A stretch of DNA of 25,697 nucleotides. Origin: a virus. Under the pieces are notes generated by a model. It saw nothing but the letters and a program-made list of their open reading frames with translations. It was not told the DNA's origin and did no database searches. The translations under genes and the position numbers were made by a program. Location: IMG/VR virus record IMGVR_UViG_3300049423_000004, positions 1 through 25,697 of that record; one strand, written 5' to 3'. This document shows, one piece after another, positions 1 to 5,667 of the stretch; positions within the stretch are counted from its first letter, which is position 1; every line of letters begins with the position of its first letter.

Positions 1-87
1 AGTCGAGAGTCCGATGGCATTGCCTTCAACGATTTGGCCGGTGTCCAAGGTGGCGGAGCGGGCCAGGAAGGCCAGTGTCAATCATGA
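1..87 (+). CDS. C-terminal fragment of an unidentified gene (runs in from the left)
   Basis: Frame 1 is open from the first base to a TGA at 85-87 and encodes about 28 residues rich in Gly and Gln. The stop overlaps the ATG of the next gene at 84-86 (ATGA), a typical translational-coupling junction. That junction is the main reason to think this is the end of a real gene. The fragment is too short to assign a family. It could also be non-coding sequence that happens to be open. Confidence 0.35.
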   Translation, partial: SRESDGIAFNDLAGVQGGGAGQEGQCQS

Positions 88-350
88 TGCAGTCACGCTG
101 GATGTCTCTGGTGGAGTCGGTGGCCAACGTGCTGGTGGGCTATATCGTGGCGGTGGCCACTCAGTATTTGGTGTTTCCGCTGTTTGGGTTGCATGCGACC
201 TTGTCGCAGAACCTGATGATCGGATTAATCTTTACGGGTGTGTCGCTTGTGCGAAGCTACCTCCTGCGCCGGGCGTTTGAGGCCCGGCGAGTGCGTCAGG
301 CAAAAAGCTCGTCGTCGATGGCTGCTTGCACCACAAACCCAGTCAAGTAA
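84..350 (+). CDS. small two-helix membrane protein, DUF7220 family
   Basis: The 88-residue product starts QSRWMSLVES and has two hydrophobic segments at about residues 12-34 and 41-57. They are separated by the short FPLFGLH turn and followed by a basic RSYLLRRAFEARR stretch. This layout matches the small phage and plasmid proteins called DUF7220, which have no known function. Known: only the family layout. Inferred: an inner-membrane location. The ATG at 84 overlaps the upstream stop as ATGA, with AGGAAGG at 65-71. An upstream GTG at 75 in the same frame is less likely because that same purine run lies only 3 nt before it. The last 18 or so residues are read through the antisense of the convergent gene (55-bp overlap) and look like an extension beyond the usual family end. 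Confidence 0.7.
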   Translation: MMQSRWMSLVESVANVLVGYIVAVATQYLVFPLFGLHATLSQNLMIGLIFTGVSLVRSYLLRRAFEARRVRQAKSSSSMAACTTNPVK

Positions 351-661
351 GCCATGCCGCGAGGGATGCCCGTTTCCTTGGCTGTGATGCGCCCAATCGT
401 CCAGCCCATCCATTTGGCAGTGGCCTTGTCAATCGCGTCCTTGAGGTTGCAACCCACAAAAAGTCCGTTTTGGACATCGTCTGCAAAGTGGCGTCCGTAG
501 CGGCTGTCCAGGAAGGCTCTGACTTGTTCAGGTTCGCAACCTGTGGCTGCTGCAATCGCTGTGGATGCGATGGGCCAGGCGGAGGTAGCGTGCTCGTTCA
601 TGGTTCCCCAAAAGCCCCAGGATTCGTTTTGGGTGGCGAGGGTTTGTGTTGCGTCGGTCAT
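296..661 (-). CDS. conserved small hypothetical protein (last gene of the leftward array)
   Basis: The product is a 121-residue soluble protein. I recall similar short proteins in proteobacterial plasmids and phages near DUF3489 genes, but I know no function. Visible features are an N-terminal WGFWGTMNEHATSAWPIA stretch, a helical SRYGRHFADDVQNGL segment, and a conserved-looking KWMGWTIGR followed by GIPRGMAYLTGFV near the C-terminus. The start at 661 is chosen because GGAAG lies about 7 nt upstream on the minus strand. The longer frame to 745 would translate the leader repeat and its hairpin. The 3' end overlaps the convergent DUF7220 gene by 55 bp. It is preceded by leader repeat A and is probably cotranscribed with the three minus-strand genes to its right. 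Confidence 0.7.
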   Translation of the reverse strand: MTDATQTLATQNESWGFWGTMNEHATSAWPIASTAIAAATGCEPEQVRAFLDSRYGRHFADDVQNGLFVGCNLKDAIDKATAKWMGWTIGRITAKETGIPRGMAYLTGFVVQAAIDDELFA

Positions 662-670
662 GTCGTTCTT

Positions 671-749
671 CCGTTTGGTTTGTTGCGATGCTTCTAGTAA
701 CGCGCTGTTTGATTGAGAAGCCAAGTTAATTTGGCTTCCTTTCAATCAA
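671..749 (-). repeat. leader repeat A with extended hairpin
   Basis: This is the intercistronic element between genes 755-1114 and 296-661. Its leader portion (671-732) matches leader D (2220-2281) at 57 of 62 positions. On the minus strand a hairpin directly follows the upstream stop codon. The arms are TTGATTGA plus GAAGCCAA on one side and TTGGCTTC plus TCAATCAA on the other, with a 3-nt bulge and a 6-nt loop. The conserved core AACGCGCTGTTTG is at 699-711. Its role is unknown; RNA processing, a protein-binding site or attenuation are possible. Confidence 0.8.
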
Positions 750-754
750 TTGGC

Positions 755-1114
755 TTATCCGAGACGGGCTACGTACCTGGCGTAGTCACCGCCTTCGGGG
801 TTGATGTAAAGGTAGGGTCGACCCGGTGCGTAAACCTCGACGCATAGGGTGCCTTCGCGTGTTGTGCCACCCCGACCATTGAGCCAGGTGCGTGAACGCA
901 GCAGGTTGGCGGCAAACTCGTCAAATTCTGTGGTGCTCATCTCGCGGGTTTCTGTGACCAGCACTTTTTCAGGTTTTCCGCCGCCAAGTTCGCTCAGGTC
1001 GCAAGGCTTGCGGGCAAAGGGCAAGGTGATACTCAGCTCCTCGACTTGCAGGGCGATGTCGCAAAGTTGGACGGTGCGTGGTGTGCGCTCGATGGTGATG
1101 GTCATGGTGTTCAT
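755..1114 (-). CDS. hypothetical protein, third gene of the leftward array
   Basis: The product is a 119-residue protein with no family I recognise. The N-terminus (MTITIERTPRTVQL) looks like a beta-strand, and the C-terminus has a YAPGRPYLYINPEGGDYARY stretch. In between is a charged helical EFDEFAANLLRSRTW segment. No signal peptide or membrane segment is visible. The ATG at 1114 has AGGAAA about 6 nt upstream on the minus strand. A second in-frame ATG lies at 1105. It lies between hairpin elements B (upstream) and A (downstream), so it is likely part of the same leftward transcript as the DUF6900 and DUF3489 genes. Confidence 0.7.
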   Translation of the reverse strand: MNTMTITIERTPRTVQLCDIALQVEELSITLPFARKPCDLSELGGGKPEKVLVTETREMSTTEFDEFAANLLRSRTWLNGRGGTTREGTLCVEVYAPGRPYLYINPEGGDYARYVARLG

Positions 1115-1160
1115 TTCGTTTTCCTGTGAAGTTCGTCGTCAATCGCGACACCTCCATGAA

Positions 1161-1200
1161 GACGCTGTTCGAGAGAGAAGCCAAGCAAAATCGGCTTCTC
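1161..1200 (-). repeat. leader repeat B with hairpin
   Basis: This shorter copy of the leader element lies between genes 1214-1906 and 755-1114. It keeps ACGCTGTTCG and GAGAAGCCAAG, and the hairpin arms are GAGAAGCC (1175-1182) and GGCTTCTC (1193-1200). On the minus-strand RNA two more pairs form (A-U and G-U). On the + strand one of these is an A-C mismatch, which suggests that the minus-strand transcript is the functional molecule. Confidence 0.7.
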
Positions 1201-1213
1201 TTTGAATCTATTT

Positions 1214-1906
1214 TTAGGCTGCTGCCCGGTAGGTGCGCACGCCGCCTTGCGTCTTGTCTGACGTGATGGTCATGCCCAGTTTCTTCTTGAAAGCTCCGGC
1301 AAAGGTGCCGCGCACGGTGTGGGCTTGCCAGCCAGTTGCCTCGCAAATCTGGGCGATGGTGGCACCCTCGGCGCGCTGGAGCATCCCGATGATGGTGGCC
1401 TGTTTGCTGTGTTCTCGGGTGCGAATGACCTTCGCAAGGGGCTGCTCGGCAGGCGTTGTGGTTGGCGCTGGTTGGCCCTGTGTTGCGTCAATTGCAGGAG
1501 CTGGCACAACGGTGCCTGAGTGGCAATCGTCGCAGCCAGTGGCGTTGTCGTTCTGTTCGACTTGGGTTTCGGTTTCGATGGAAACGTCTTCTGACTCGGC
1601 GGTGTCCACACCTTGTACCCAAGATGCCTCAGCCTGCGCCACGGCTGTGTCAAGTTCGTGGTCTGGGTCTGGTGCGATGCTGCAAGTTGTGGGTCTAGCG
1701 CAGCCCAACGCGTCGTAGCCCTCGGCGGCGACCAGCCAGTCTGCCCCATGTGGCGTGATCAAGGCGCGATTGAAAAGTCCTTGCAGCACCTTTTGGCGTG
1801 CGCCGCCTTTGATGTTTTCTGGAAACCAGTCAACGCGGCCATCGGTGTGATGGATGGCGTGGTCCAACATCGCGTGCTGGGTGGTGGTCAGTGTGATTGT
1901 GCTCAT
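1214..1906 (-). CDS. DUF3489 domain protein
   Basis: The 230-residue protein has three parts. Residues 1-70 form a compact helical N-terminal region that includes GGARQKVLQGLFNRALI. Residues 75-160 form a low-complexity acidic and Pro/Thr/Gln-rich linker. From about residue 164 there is a C-terminal DUF3489 domain, recognisable from REHSKQATIIGML, the helix-turn-helix-like AQICEATGWQAHTVRGT and the closing GVRTYR. DUF3489 is commonly found on plasmids and phages. Its sequence suggests a winged-helix DNA-binding fold, but its role is not established. Start at 1906: AAGGAG lies about 6 nt upstream. Repeat C precedes the gene and repeat B follows its stop. Confidence 0.85.
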   Translation of the reverse strand: MSTITLTTTQHAMLDHAIHHTDGRVDWFPENIKGGARQKVLQGLFNRALITPHGADWLVAAEGYDALGCARPTTCSIAPDPDHELDTAVAQAEASWVQGVDTAESEDVSIETETQVEQNDNATGCDDCHSGTVVPAPAIDATQGQPAPTTTPAEQPLAKVIRTREHSKQATIIGMLQRAEGATIAQICEATGWQAHTVRGTFAGAFKKKLGMTITSDKTQGGVRTYRAAA

Positions 1907-1937
1907 TTGAGGCTCCTTTTGAGTGGTTGATTAAGAC

Positions 1938-1993
1938 GATGTGATGAACGCGCTGTTTGCAAGACAAGCCAAGCTCTTTCGGCTTGGCTTGTC
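1938..1993 (-). repeat. leader repeat C with 12-bp hairpin
   Basis: This copy lies between the DUF6900 and DUF3489 genes. AACGCGCTGTTTG (1947-1959) is identical to the core of copy A. The hairpin arms are GACAAGCCAAGC (1963-1974) and GCTTGGCTTGTC (1982-1993) with a 7-nt loop, a perfect 12-bp stem. Compared with copies A and B, the third stem position is C-G instead of G-C, a compensatory change. On the + strand the stem is followed by GTGATTTTTT, so it could also terminate rightward (antisense) transcription. Confidence 0.8.
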
Positions 1994-2001
1994 GTGATTT
2001 T

Positions 2002-2211
2002 TTAGGTGTTGCCAATCTCCGACTCAGTCGGTTTTGGCATGGATGCACCCAACTCAACCCCGGCTTTAAAGGCTGCTTCCAGGGCGCTGCGAACACCCCA
2101 GACTGAAACGTCATGGAAATCAAGGCTGTCTGAGTTGCGTGTTTCCAGGGTCTCGATAAAGAGGTGCTTCTCAGCAATCAGGGCAAAAATCTGGTCGAGG
2201 GTGTTTTTCAT
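2002..2211 (-). CDS. DUF6900 family small protein, first gene of the leftward array
   Basis: The 69-residue protein carries the hallmark IETLETRNSDSLDFHDVSVW string followed by RSALEAAFKAG, which I recognise as DUF6900. This is a short domain found on phages and plasmids and has no known function. The N-terminus is helical (TLDQIFALIAEKHL). No membrane segment or cysteine is visible. The ATG at 2211 is preceded on the minus strand by CGGAGTTAGAA. It is the first gene after the divergent control region and is led by repeat D. Repeat C lies just after its TAA. Confidence 0.8.
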   Translation of the reverse strand: MKNTLDQIFALIAEKHLFIETLETRNSDSLDFHDVSVWGVRSALEAAFKAGVELGASMPKPTESEIGNT

Positions 2212-2219
2212 TTCTAACT

Positions 2220-2320
2220 CCGTTTGGTTGGTTGCGATGCTTGTAGTAACGCGCTGTGTGCTTGAGAAGCCAAGTCAATTTCGAACATTTTTTGATTCTT
2301 TTTTGAACATTGATTGGCTT
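2220..2320 (-). repeat. leader repeat D with enlarged-loop hairpin
   Basis: Positions 2220-2281 match copy A at 57 of 62 bases. The left arm AAGCCAA (2267-2273) and TCAAT (2275-2279) can pair with ATTGA (2309-2313) and TTGGCTT (2314-2320) around a 1-nt bulge. The loop is about 29 nt and very AT-rich, against 6-10 nt in the other copies. This copy leads the first gene of the array. A promoter within or right of the loop is plausible, but no convincing -35/-10 pair was found. Confidence 0.6.
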
Positions 2321-2334
2321 GAAACCAACACCCC

Positions 2335-2388
2335 AACCTTCTGCAAATTTGCAGAAGGTTCCACCCCACCAGGCATGCAAATTTGCAT
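2335..2388. promoter_or_regulatory. pair of palindromes with shared core in the divergent region
   Basis: A perfect 26-bp palindrome (2335-2360; half-site AACCTTCTGCAAA) is followed by a 14-bp palindrome (2375-2388; ATGCAAATTTGCAT). Both contain TGCAAATTTGCA, with centres 34 bp apart (about 3.2 helical turns). They lie between the leftward small-gene array and the rightward packaging operon, as expected of a dimeric repressor or activator operator. A cos or terminase-binding role is an alternative because small-terminase genes often lie next to cos. No T-run follows, so a terminator is unlikely. Confidence 0.6.
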
Positions 2389-2394
2389 CTCTGT

Positions 2395-2411
2395 CTGACG
2401 CACCTGACGCA
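2395..2411 (+). repeat. short direct repeat upstream of small terminase
   Basis: CTGACGCA occurs twice, at 2395-2402 and 2404-2411, with a 9-nt period, between the palindromes and the terminase start. It could be a binding iteron (for example for the terminase) or chance. Confidence 0.3.
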
Positions 2412-2444
2412 TCACTTCTGAGATGAAACGAACACAACACACCC

Positions 2445-2999
2445 ATGGGACTATCGATTCGCGCCTACGCCCGTCATCGCGGGGTCACCGACACCGCCGT
2501 ACACAAGGCCATCCGCAGCGGGCGCATTAATGCGCTGGCCGACGGCACGATTGATCCCGATCAGGCGGATGCCCAGTGGGAGCGCAACACCAGTTCGCCC
2601 AAGACGGGAACACAACGACCGACCGTCAAGGTCAAGGTGCCGGAGGTCGATGGCGACGGTGAACGAAGTGGTGCAGGCGCTGCAACTAACACTGGCTCTG
2701 GCGGCGGTGGCACCTCGCTCTTACAAGCCCGAACCGTCAACGAGGTGGTTAAAGCGCAGACCAACAAAGTGCGACTGGCCAGGCTTAAGGGCGAACTCAT
2801 TGATCGGCCGCAGGCTATTGCCCATGTGTTCAAACTGGCCCGAAGTGAACGTGATGCCTGGCTGAACTGGCCCGCACGGGTCTCAGCCCAGATGGCCGCC
2901 AAATTGGAAATTGATGCGCACACCATGCACGTGGCGCTGGAGAACGCGGTGCGCGAGCACTTGCAGGAATTGGGTAACTTACAGGCAAGCGTTGACTGA
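2445..2999 (+). CDS. terminase small subunit (Nu1-like)
   Basis: The 184-residue protein probably recognises phage DNA (cos or pac) and recruits the large terminase. The first 50 residues form a helix-turn-helix of the type seen in lambda gpNu1 relatives (LSIRAYARHRGV, then AVHKAIRSGRI). A Gly/Ser/Thr-rich linker of about residues 50-90 (with GSGGGG) follows. The C-terminal helical region (about 95-184) contains a charged LARLKGELIDRPQA segment typical of the family and probably oligomerises or contacts the large subunit. The start is set by the HTH beginning at residue 3. The Shine-Dalgarno is weak. The stop overlaps the large-subunit start as TGATG (2997-3001). It is the first gene of the rightward operon. 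Confidence 0.8.
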   Translation: MGLSIRAYARHRGVTDTAVHKAIRSGRINALADGTIDPDQADAQWERNTSSPKTGTQRPTVKVKVPEVDGDGERSGAGAATNTGSGGGGTSLLQARTVNEVVKAQTNKVRLARLKGELIDRPQAIAHVFKLARSERDAWLNWPARVSAQMAAKLEIDAHTMHVALENAVREHLQELGNLQASVD

Positions 3000-5041
3000 T
3001 GAGCACCGAAATCGAAACCGATCACTACGATGGCGCAAGCGAAATAGAGCGAGCCTGGCGCGATGGCCTCACGCCTGACCCTCTGCTGTCGGTGTCCGAG
3101 TGGTCCGATCAGCACCGCATGCTCTCCAGCAAGGCATCAGCTGAGCCTGGTCGCTGGCGCACCAGCCGCACGCCGTACCTGAAGGAGATCATGGACTGCC
3201 TCTCGCCCAACTCGCCTGTGGAACGGGTGGTGTTCATGAAGGCGGCGCAACTGGGCGCGACTGAAATGGGCAGCAACTGGATTGGCTACGTGATCCACCA
3301 TGCGCCCGGGCCGATGATGGCGGTCTGGCCGACGGTGGACATGGCCAAGCGAAATTCCAAGCAGCGGATCGACCCTTTGATTGAGGAGTCCGCTGCATTG
3401 CGTGAATTGATTTCACCGGCCAGGTCGCGAGATTCCGGCAACACCATTCTGGCCAAGGAGTTCCGGGGTGGCGTGTTGGTGATGACCGGTGCCAACAGCG
3501 CAGTGGGGCTGCGCTCAATGCCGGTGCGCTATTTGTTCCTGGACGAGGTCGACGGTTATCCGCTGGATGTTGAGGGCGAAGGCGATGCGATTTCGCTGGC
3601 CGAAGCCCGCACGCGCACCTTCACCCGGCGCAAGATTTTCATTGTGTCGACCCCGACCATCTCGGGCGTGTCGGCCATTGAGCGCGAGTACGAGGCAAGT
3701 GACCAGCGGCGCTACTTTGTTCCCTGTCCGCACTGCGATCACCGCCAGTGGCTGCGTTTTGAGAACCTGCGCTGGGAAAAAGCCAAACCTGAGACCGCAG
3801 CCTATGTGTGCGAGTCCTGTGAACAGCCGATTGCAGAGCACCACAAGACGCGAATGCTCGAACTCGGCCAATGGCGCAGCATGATTGCGCAAGAGTCTGC
3901 AACGAGCAGCAAAGGTCGCAAAAAGACTGCCGGGTTTCACTTGTCATCCTTGTATAGCCCGGTCGGCTGGCGTAGCTGGCGCGATGTGGCTGCCGCCTGG
4001 GAGAGCGCGGTCAGCAAGGAATCCGGTTCCGCTGCTGCCATCAAGACCTTCAAAAACACCGAACTGGGTGAGACCTGGCTCGAAGAAGGCGAAGCACCGG
4101 ATTGGCAGCGCCTGATTGAGCGCCGCGAAGATTACCGAATCGGCAGCGTTGCACTGGGTGGCTTGCTGTTGGTGGCCGGTGCGGACGTGCAGAAGGACCG
4201 GATTGAGGTGTCGATCTGGGCATTCGGTCGCGGCAAGGAGTCCTGGCTGGTGGAGCACCGCGTGCTGATGGGTGACACTGCGCGCGATGCCGTCTGGAAA
4301 CGCTTGTCAGAGTTACTGGCCGAGCGCTGGACGCACGCCAGTGGTGTGTTGATGCCTTTGACCAGGCTGGCGCTGGACACCGGTTTTGCCACTCAGGAGA
4401 CCTATGCGTTTGCCCGCAGTTGTCACGACCCGCGACTGATGCCCGTCAAAGGGGTGCGCAGCGGTGCGATGGGTGGCGCGGCGCTGATCGGCACGCCTAC
4501 GGCGGTGGATGTGACCCAGGGCGGCAAGAAGCTGCGTCGAGGCATCAAGCTGTATTCGGTGGCGGTGGGCATGGCCAAGATGGAGCTTTACAACAACCTG
4601 CGCAAAGCAGCAGATGTGGGCTCGGACGGGACCACACCGCTTTACCCGGCTGGATTTGTTCATTTACCCAAAGTGGACGCCGAATATGTGCAGCAGTTGT
4701 GCGCCGAGAGTTTGATCACCCGGCACGACCGAAATGGCTTTGCACACCGTGAGTGGCAAAAGATGCGCGAGCGCAATGAGGCCTTGGACTGCTATGTGTA
4801 TGCCCGGGCGGCAGCGTCGAGTGTCGGTCTGGACCGCTTTGAGGAGCGCCACTGGCGCGAATTGGAAAAACAACTCGGGCTGGCGCGGCCACCCGACTCC
4901 GAGGTGAATGTCACCTCATCAAATTTGTCCATAGATTCCATTGATGCCAGCCTGACTGATGCAGGTCGCGCTGGCATCAGTGCTTCTGGACAGCCCAAAT
5001 TCGGTCGACGCGTGATCCGTAGTCCCTGGCTTAAACGCTAG
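2999..5041 (+). CDS. terL: terminase large subunit, GpA family
   Basis: The 680-residue packaging motor and nuclease is close in length to lambda gpA (641). An atypical Walker A, KAAQLGATE (residues 81-89), lies in the ATPase half. Walker B, YLFLDEVD, is at 178-185, and the coupling motif STPT is at 217-220. Two CxxC pairs (C243/C246 and C271/C274) look like the zinc-binding insert of GpA proteins. The C-terminal nuclease half includes GADVQKDRIEVSIWAFG (about 394-410) and a later ALDTGFAT segment, both of which fit an RNase H-like fold with acidic metal ligands. Translation is coupled to the small subunit by TGATG. A terminator hairpin follows about 60 bp after the stop, unusual inside a late operon. 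Confidence 0.95.
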   Translation: MSTEIETDHYDGASEIERAWRDGLTPDPLLSVSEWSDQHRMLSSKASAEPGRWRTSRTPYLKEIMDCLSPNSPVERVVFMKAAQLGATEMGSNWIGYVIHHAPGPMMAVWPTVDMAKRNSKQRIDPLIEESAALRELISPARSRDSGNTILAKEFRGGVLVMTGANSAVGLRSMPVRYLFLDEVDGYPLDVEGEGDAISLAEARTRTFTRRKIFIVSTPTISGVSAIEREYEASDQRRYFVPCPHCDHRQWLRFENLRWEKAKPETAAYVCESCEQPIAEHHKTRMLELGQWRSMIAQESATSSKGRKKTAGFHLSSLYSPVGWRSWRDVAAAWESAVSKESGSAAAIKTFKNTELGETWLEEGEAPDWQRLIERREDYRIGSVALGGLLLVAGADVQKDRIEVSIWAFGRGKESWLVEHRVLMGDTARDAVWKRLSELLAERWTHASGVLMPLTRLALDTGFATQETYAFARSCHDPRLMPVKGVRSGAMGGAALIGTPTAVDVTQGGKKLRRGIKLYSVAVGMAKMELYNNLRKAADVGSDGTTPLYPAGFVHLPKVDAEYVQQLCAESLITRHDRNGFAHREWQKMRERNEALDCYVYARAAASSVGLDRFEERHWRELEKQLGLARPPDSEVNVTSSNLSIDSIDASLTDAGRAGISASGQPKFGRRVIRSPWLKR

Positions 5042-5072
5042 GGGCTGTGTCGCACTGGTCGACCGTTTAACC

Positions 5073-5119
5073 GGAGCGTTTTGGCGCTCCTTCAATCACG
5101 GCACTTCGGTGCCTTTTTT
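5073..5119 (+). terminator. tandem hairpins; second is an intrinsic terminator
   Basis: The first hairpin has arms GGAGCG (5073-5078) and CGCTCC (5085-5090). The second has arms GGCAC (5100-5104) and GTGCC (5109-5113) around a TTCG tetraloop, followed by six T (5114-5119). This is a textbook rho-independent terminator in the + direction between the terminase and the fibre-like genes. Head genes downstream would need antitermination, leaky read-through or their own promoter. Confidence 0.8.
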
Positions 5120-5154
5120 ATTGCCTTTTCATTTCCTTATTTGGAGTTTTCCCC

Positions 5155-5661
5155 ATGAGTTTGCAAACACGCCTTGAATCCCTGGTTCTACGCCTTGCCG
5201 CCGAGTTCAAGACCATTTACGGTCAGGTCGGTACGCTGGCCAACCTCTCGACAACTGACAAAACCAGCCTGGTCAGTTCCATCAATGAGCTGCGCAGCCA
5301 GATTTCCACTTTGGCTGGCGTCACCATCATTGACGATGCCAACGCGGCTGGTACGGCCACCACGTTCTCGGCATCGAAGATCACCACCTTGCTCGATGCC
5401 CTCAAGGCTGACTTGCTCGGTGGTGCCGATGCAGCATTCGACACGCTCAAAGAACTGCAAACGGCCATCCTGGATGACCAGACGGGCATCGCGGCCTTGC
5501 TTGCCGCTGTTGACAAGCGGGTGCGCTTTGATGCGGCGCAATCCCTGACTGCCACCGAGCAGGAGCAGGCACGCCAGAACATCGGCGCGGTCTCTGTGCT
5601 GGACATCGGCAATGCGGATACCGACTTTGTGGCGGCGTTTGAAGCTGCGCTGCTGGCCTGA
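5155..5661 (+). CDS. fibre-like protein, possible head fibre
   Basis: The 168-residue protein resembles the shaft of phage fibres. It has an N-terminal amphipathic helix (LESLVLRLAAEFKT), then STTDKTSLVSSINELRSQI, the repeat-like DAAFDTLKELQTAILDD (about 99-115) and LTATEQEQARQNIGA near residue 135. The last is a short motif frequent in tail and head fibres. It ends with a TDFVAAFEAALLA segment. It lies between the terminase and gpW, in the head rather than the tail cluster, so I infer a capsid-attached fibre. A displaced tail fibre is also possible. GGAG lies 8 nt before the ATG. It is the first gene after the terminator, and the next gene starts 6 nt after its stop. Confidence 0.55.
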   Translation: MSLQTRLESLVLRLAAEFKTIYGQVGTLANLSTTDKTSLVSSINELRSQISTLAGVTIIDDANAAGTATTFSASKITTLLDALKADLLGGADAAFDTLKELQTAILDDQTGIAALLAAVDKRVRFDAAQSLTATEQEQARQNIGAVSVLDIGNADTDFVAAFEAALLA

Positions 5662-5667
5662 TCGTTC

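Noticed and set aside
296-745. Longer 149-residue form of the last leftward gene
   Set aside because: Its first 28 codons are the leader repeat and hairpin shared with other genes. The ATG at 661 has a good ribosome site.
671-2320. CRISPR array
   Set aside because: The repeated elements are spaced irregularly by whole genes, vary in sequence, and have no spacers.
2335-2360. Palindrome as an intrinsic terminator
   Set aside because: No T-run follows on either strand and the palindrome has no spacer, which fits a protein-binding site better.
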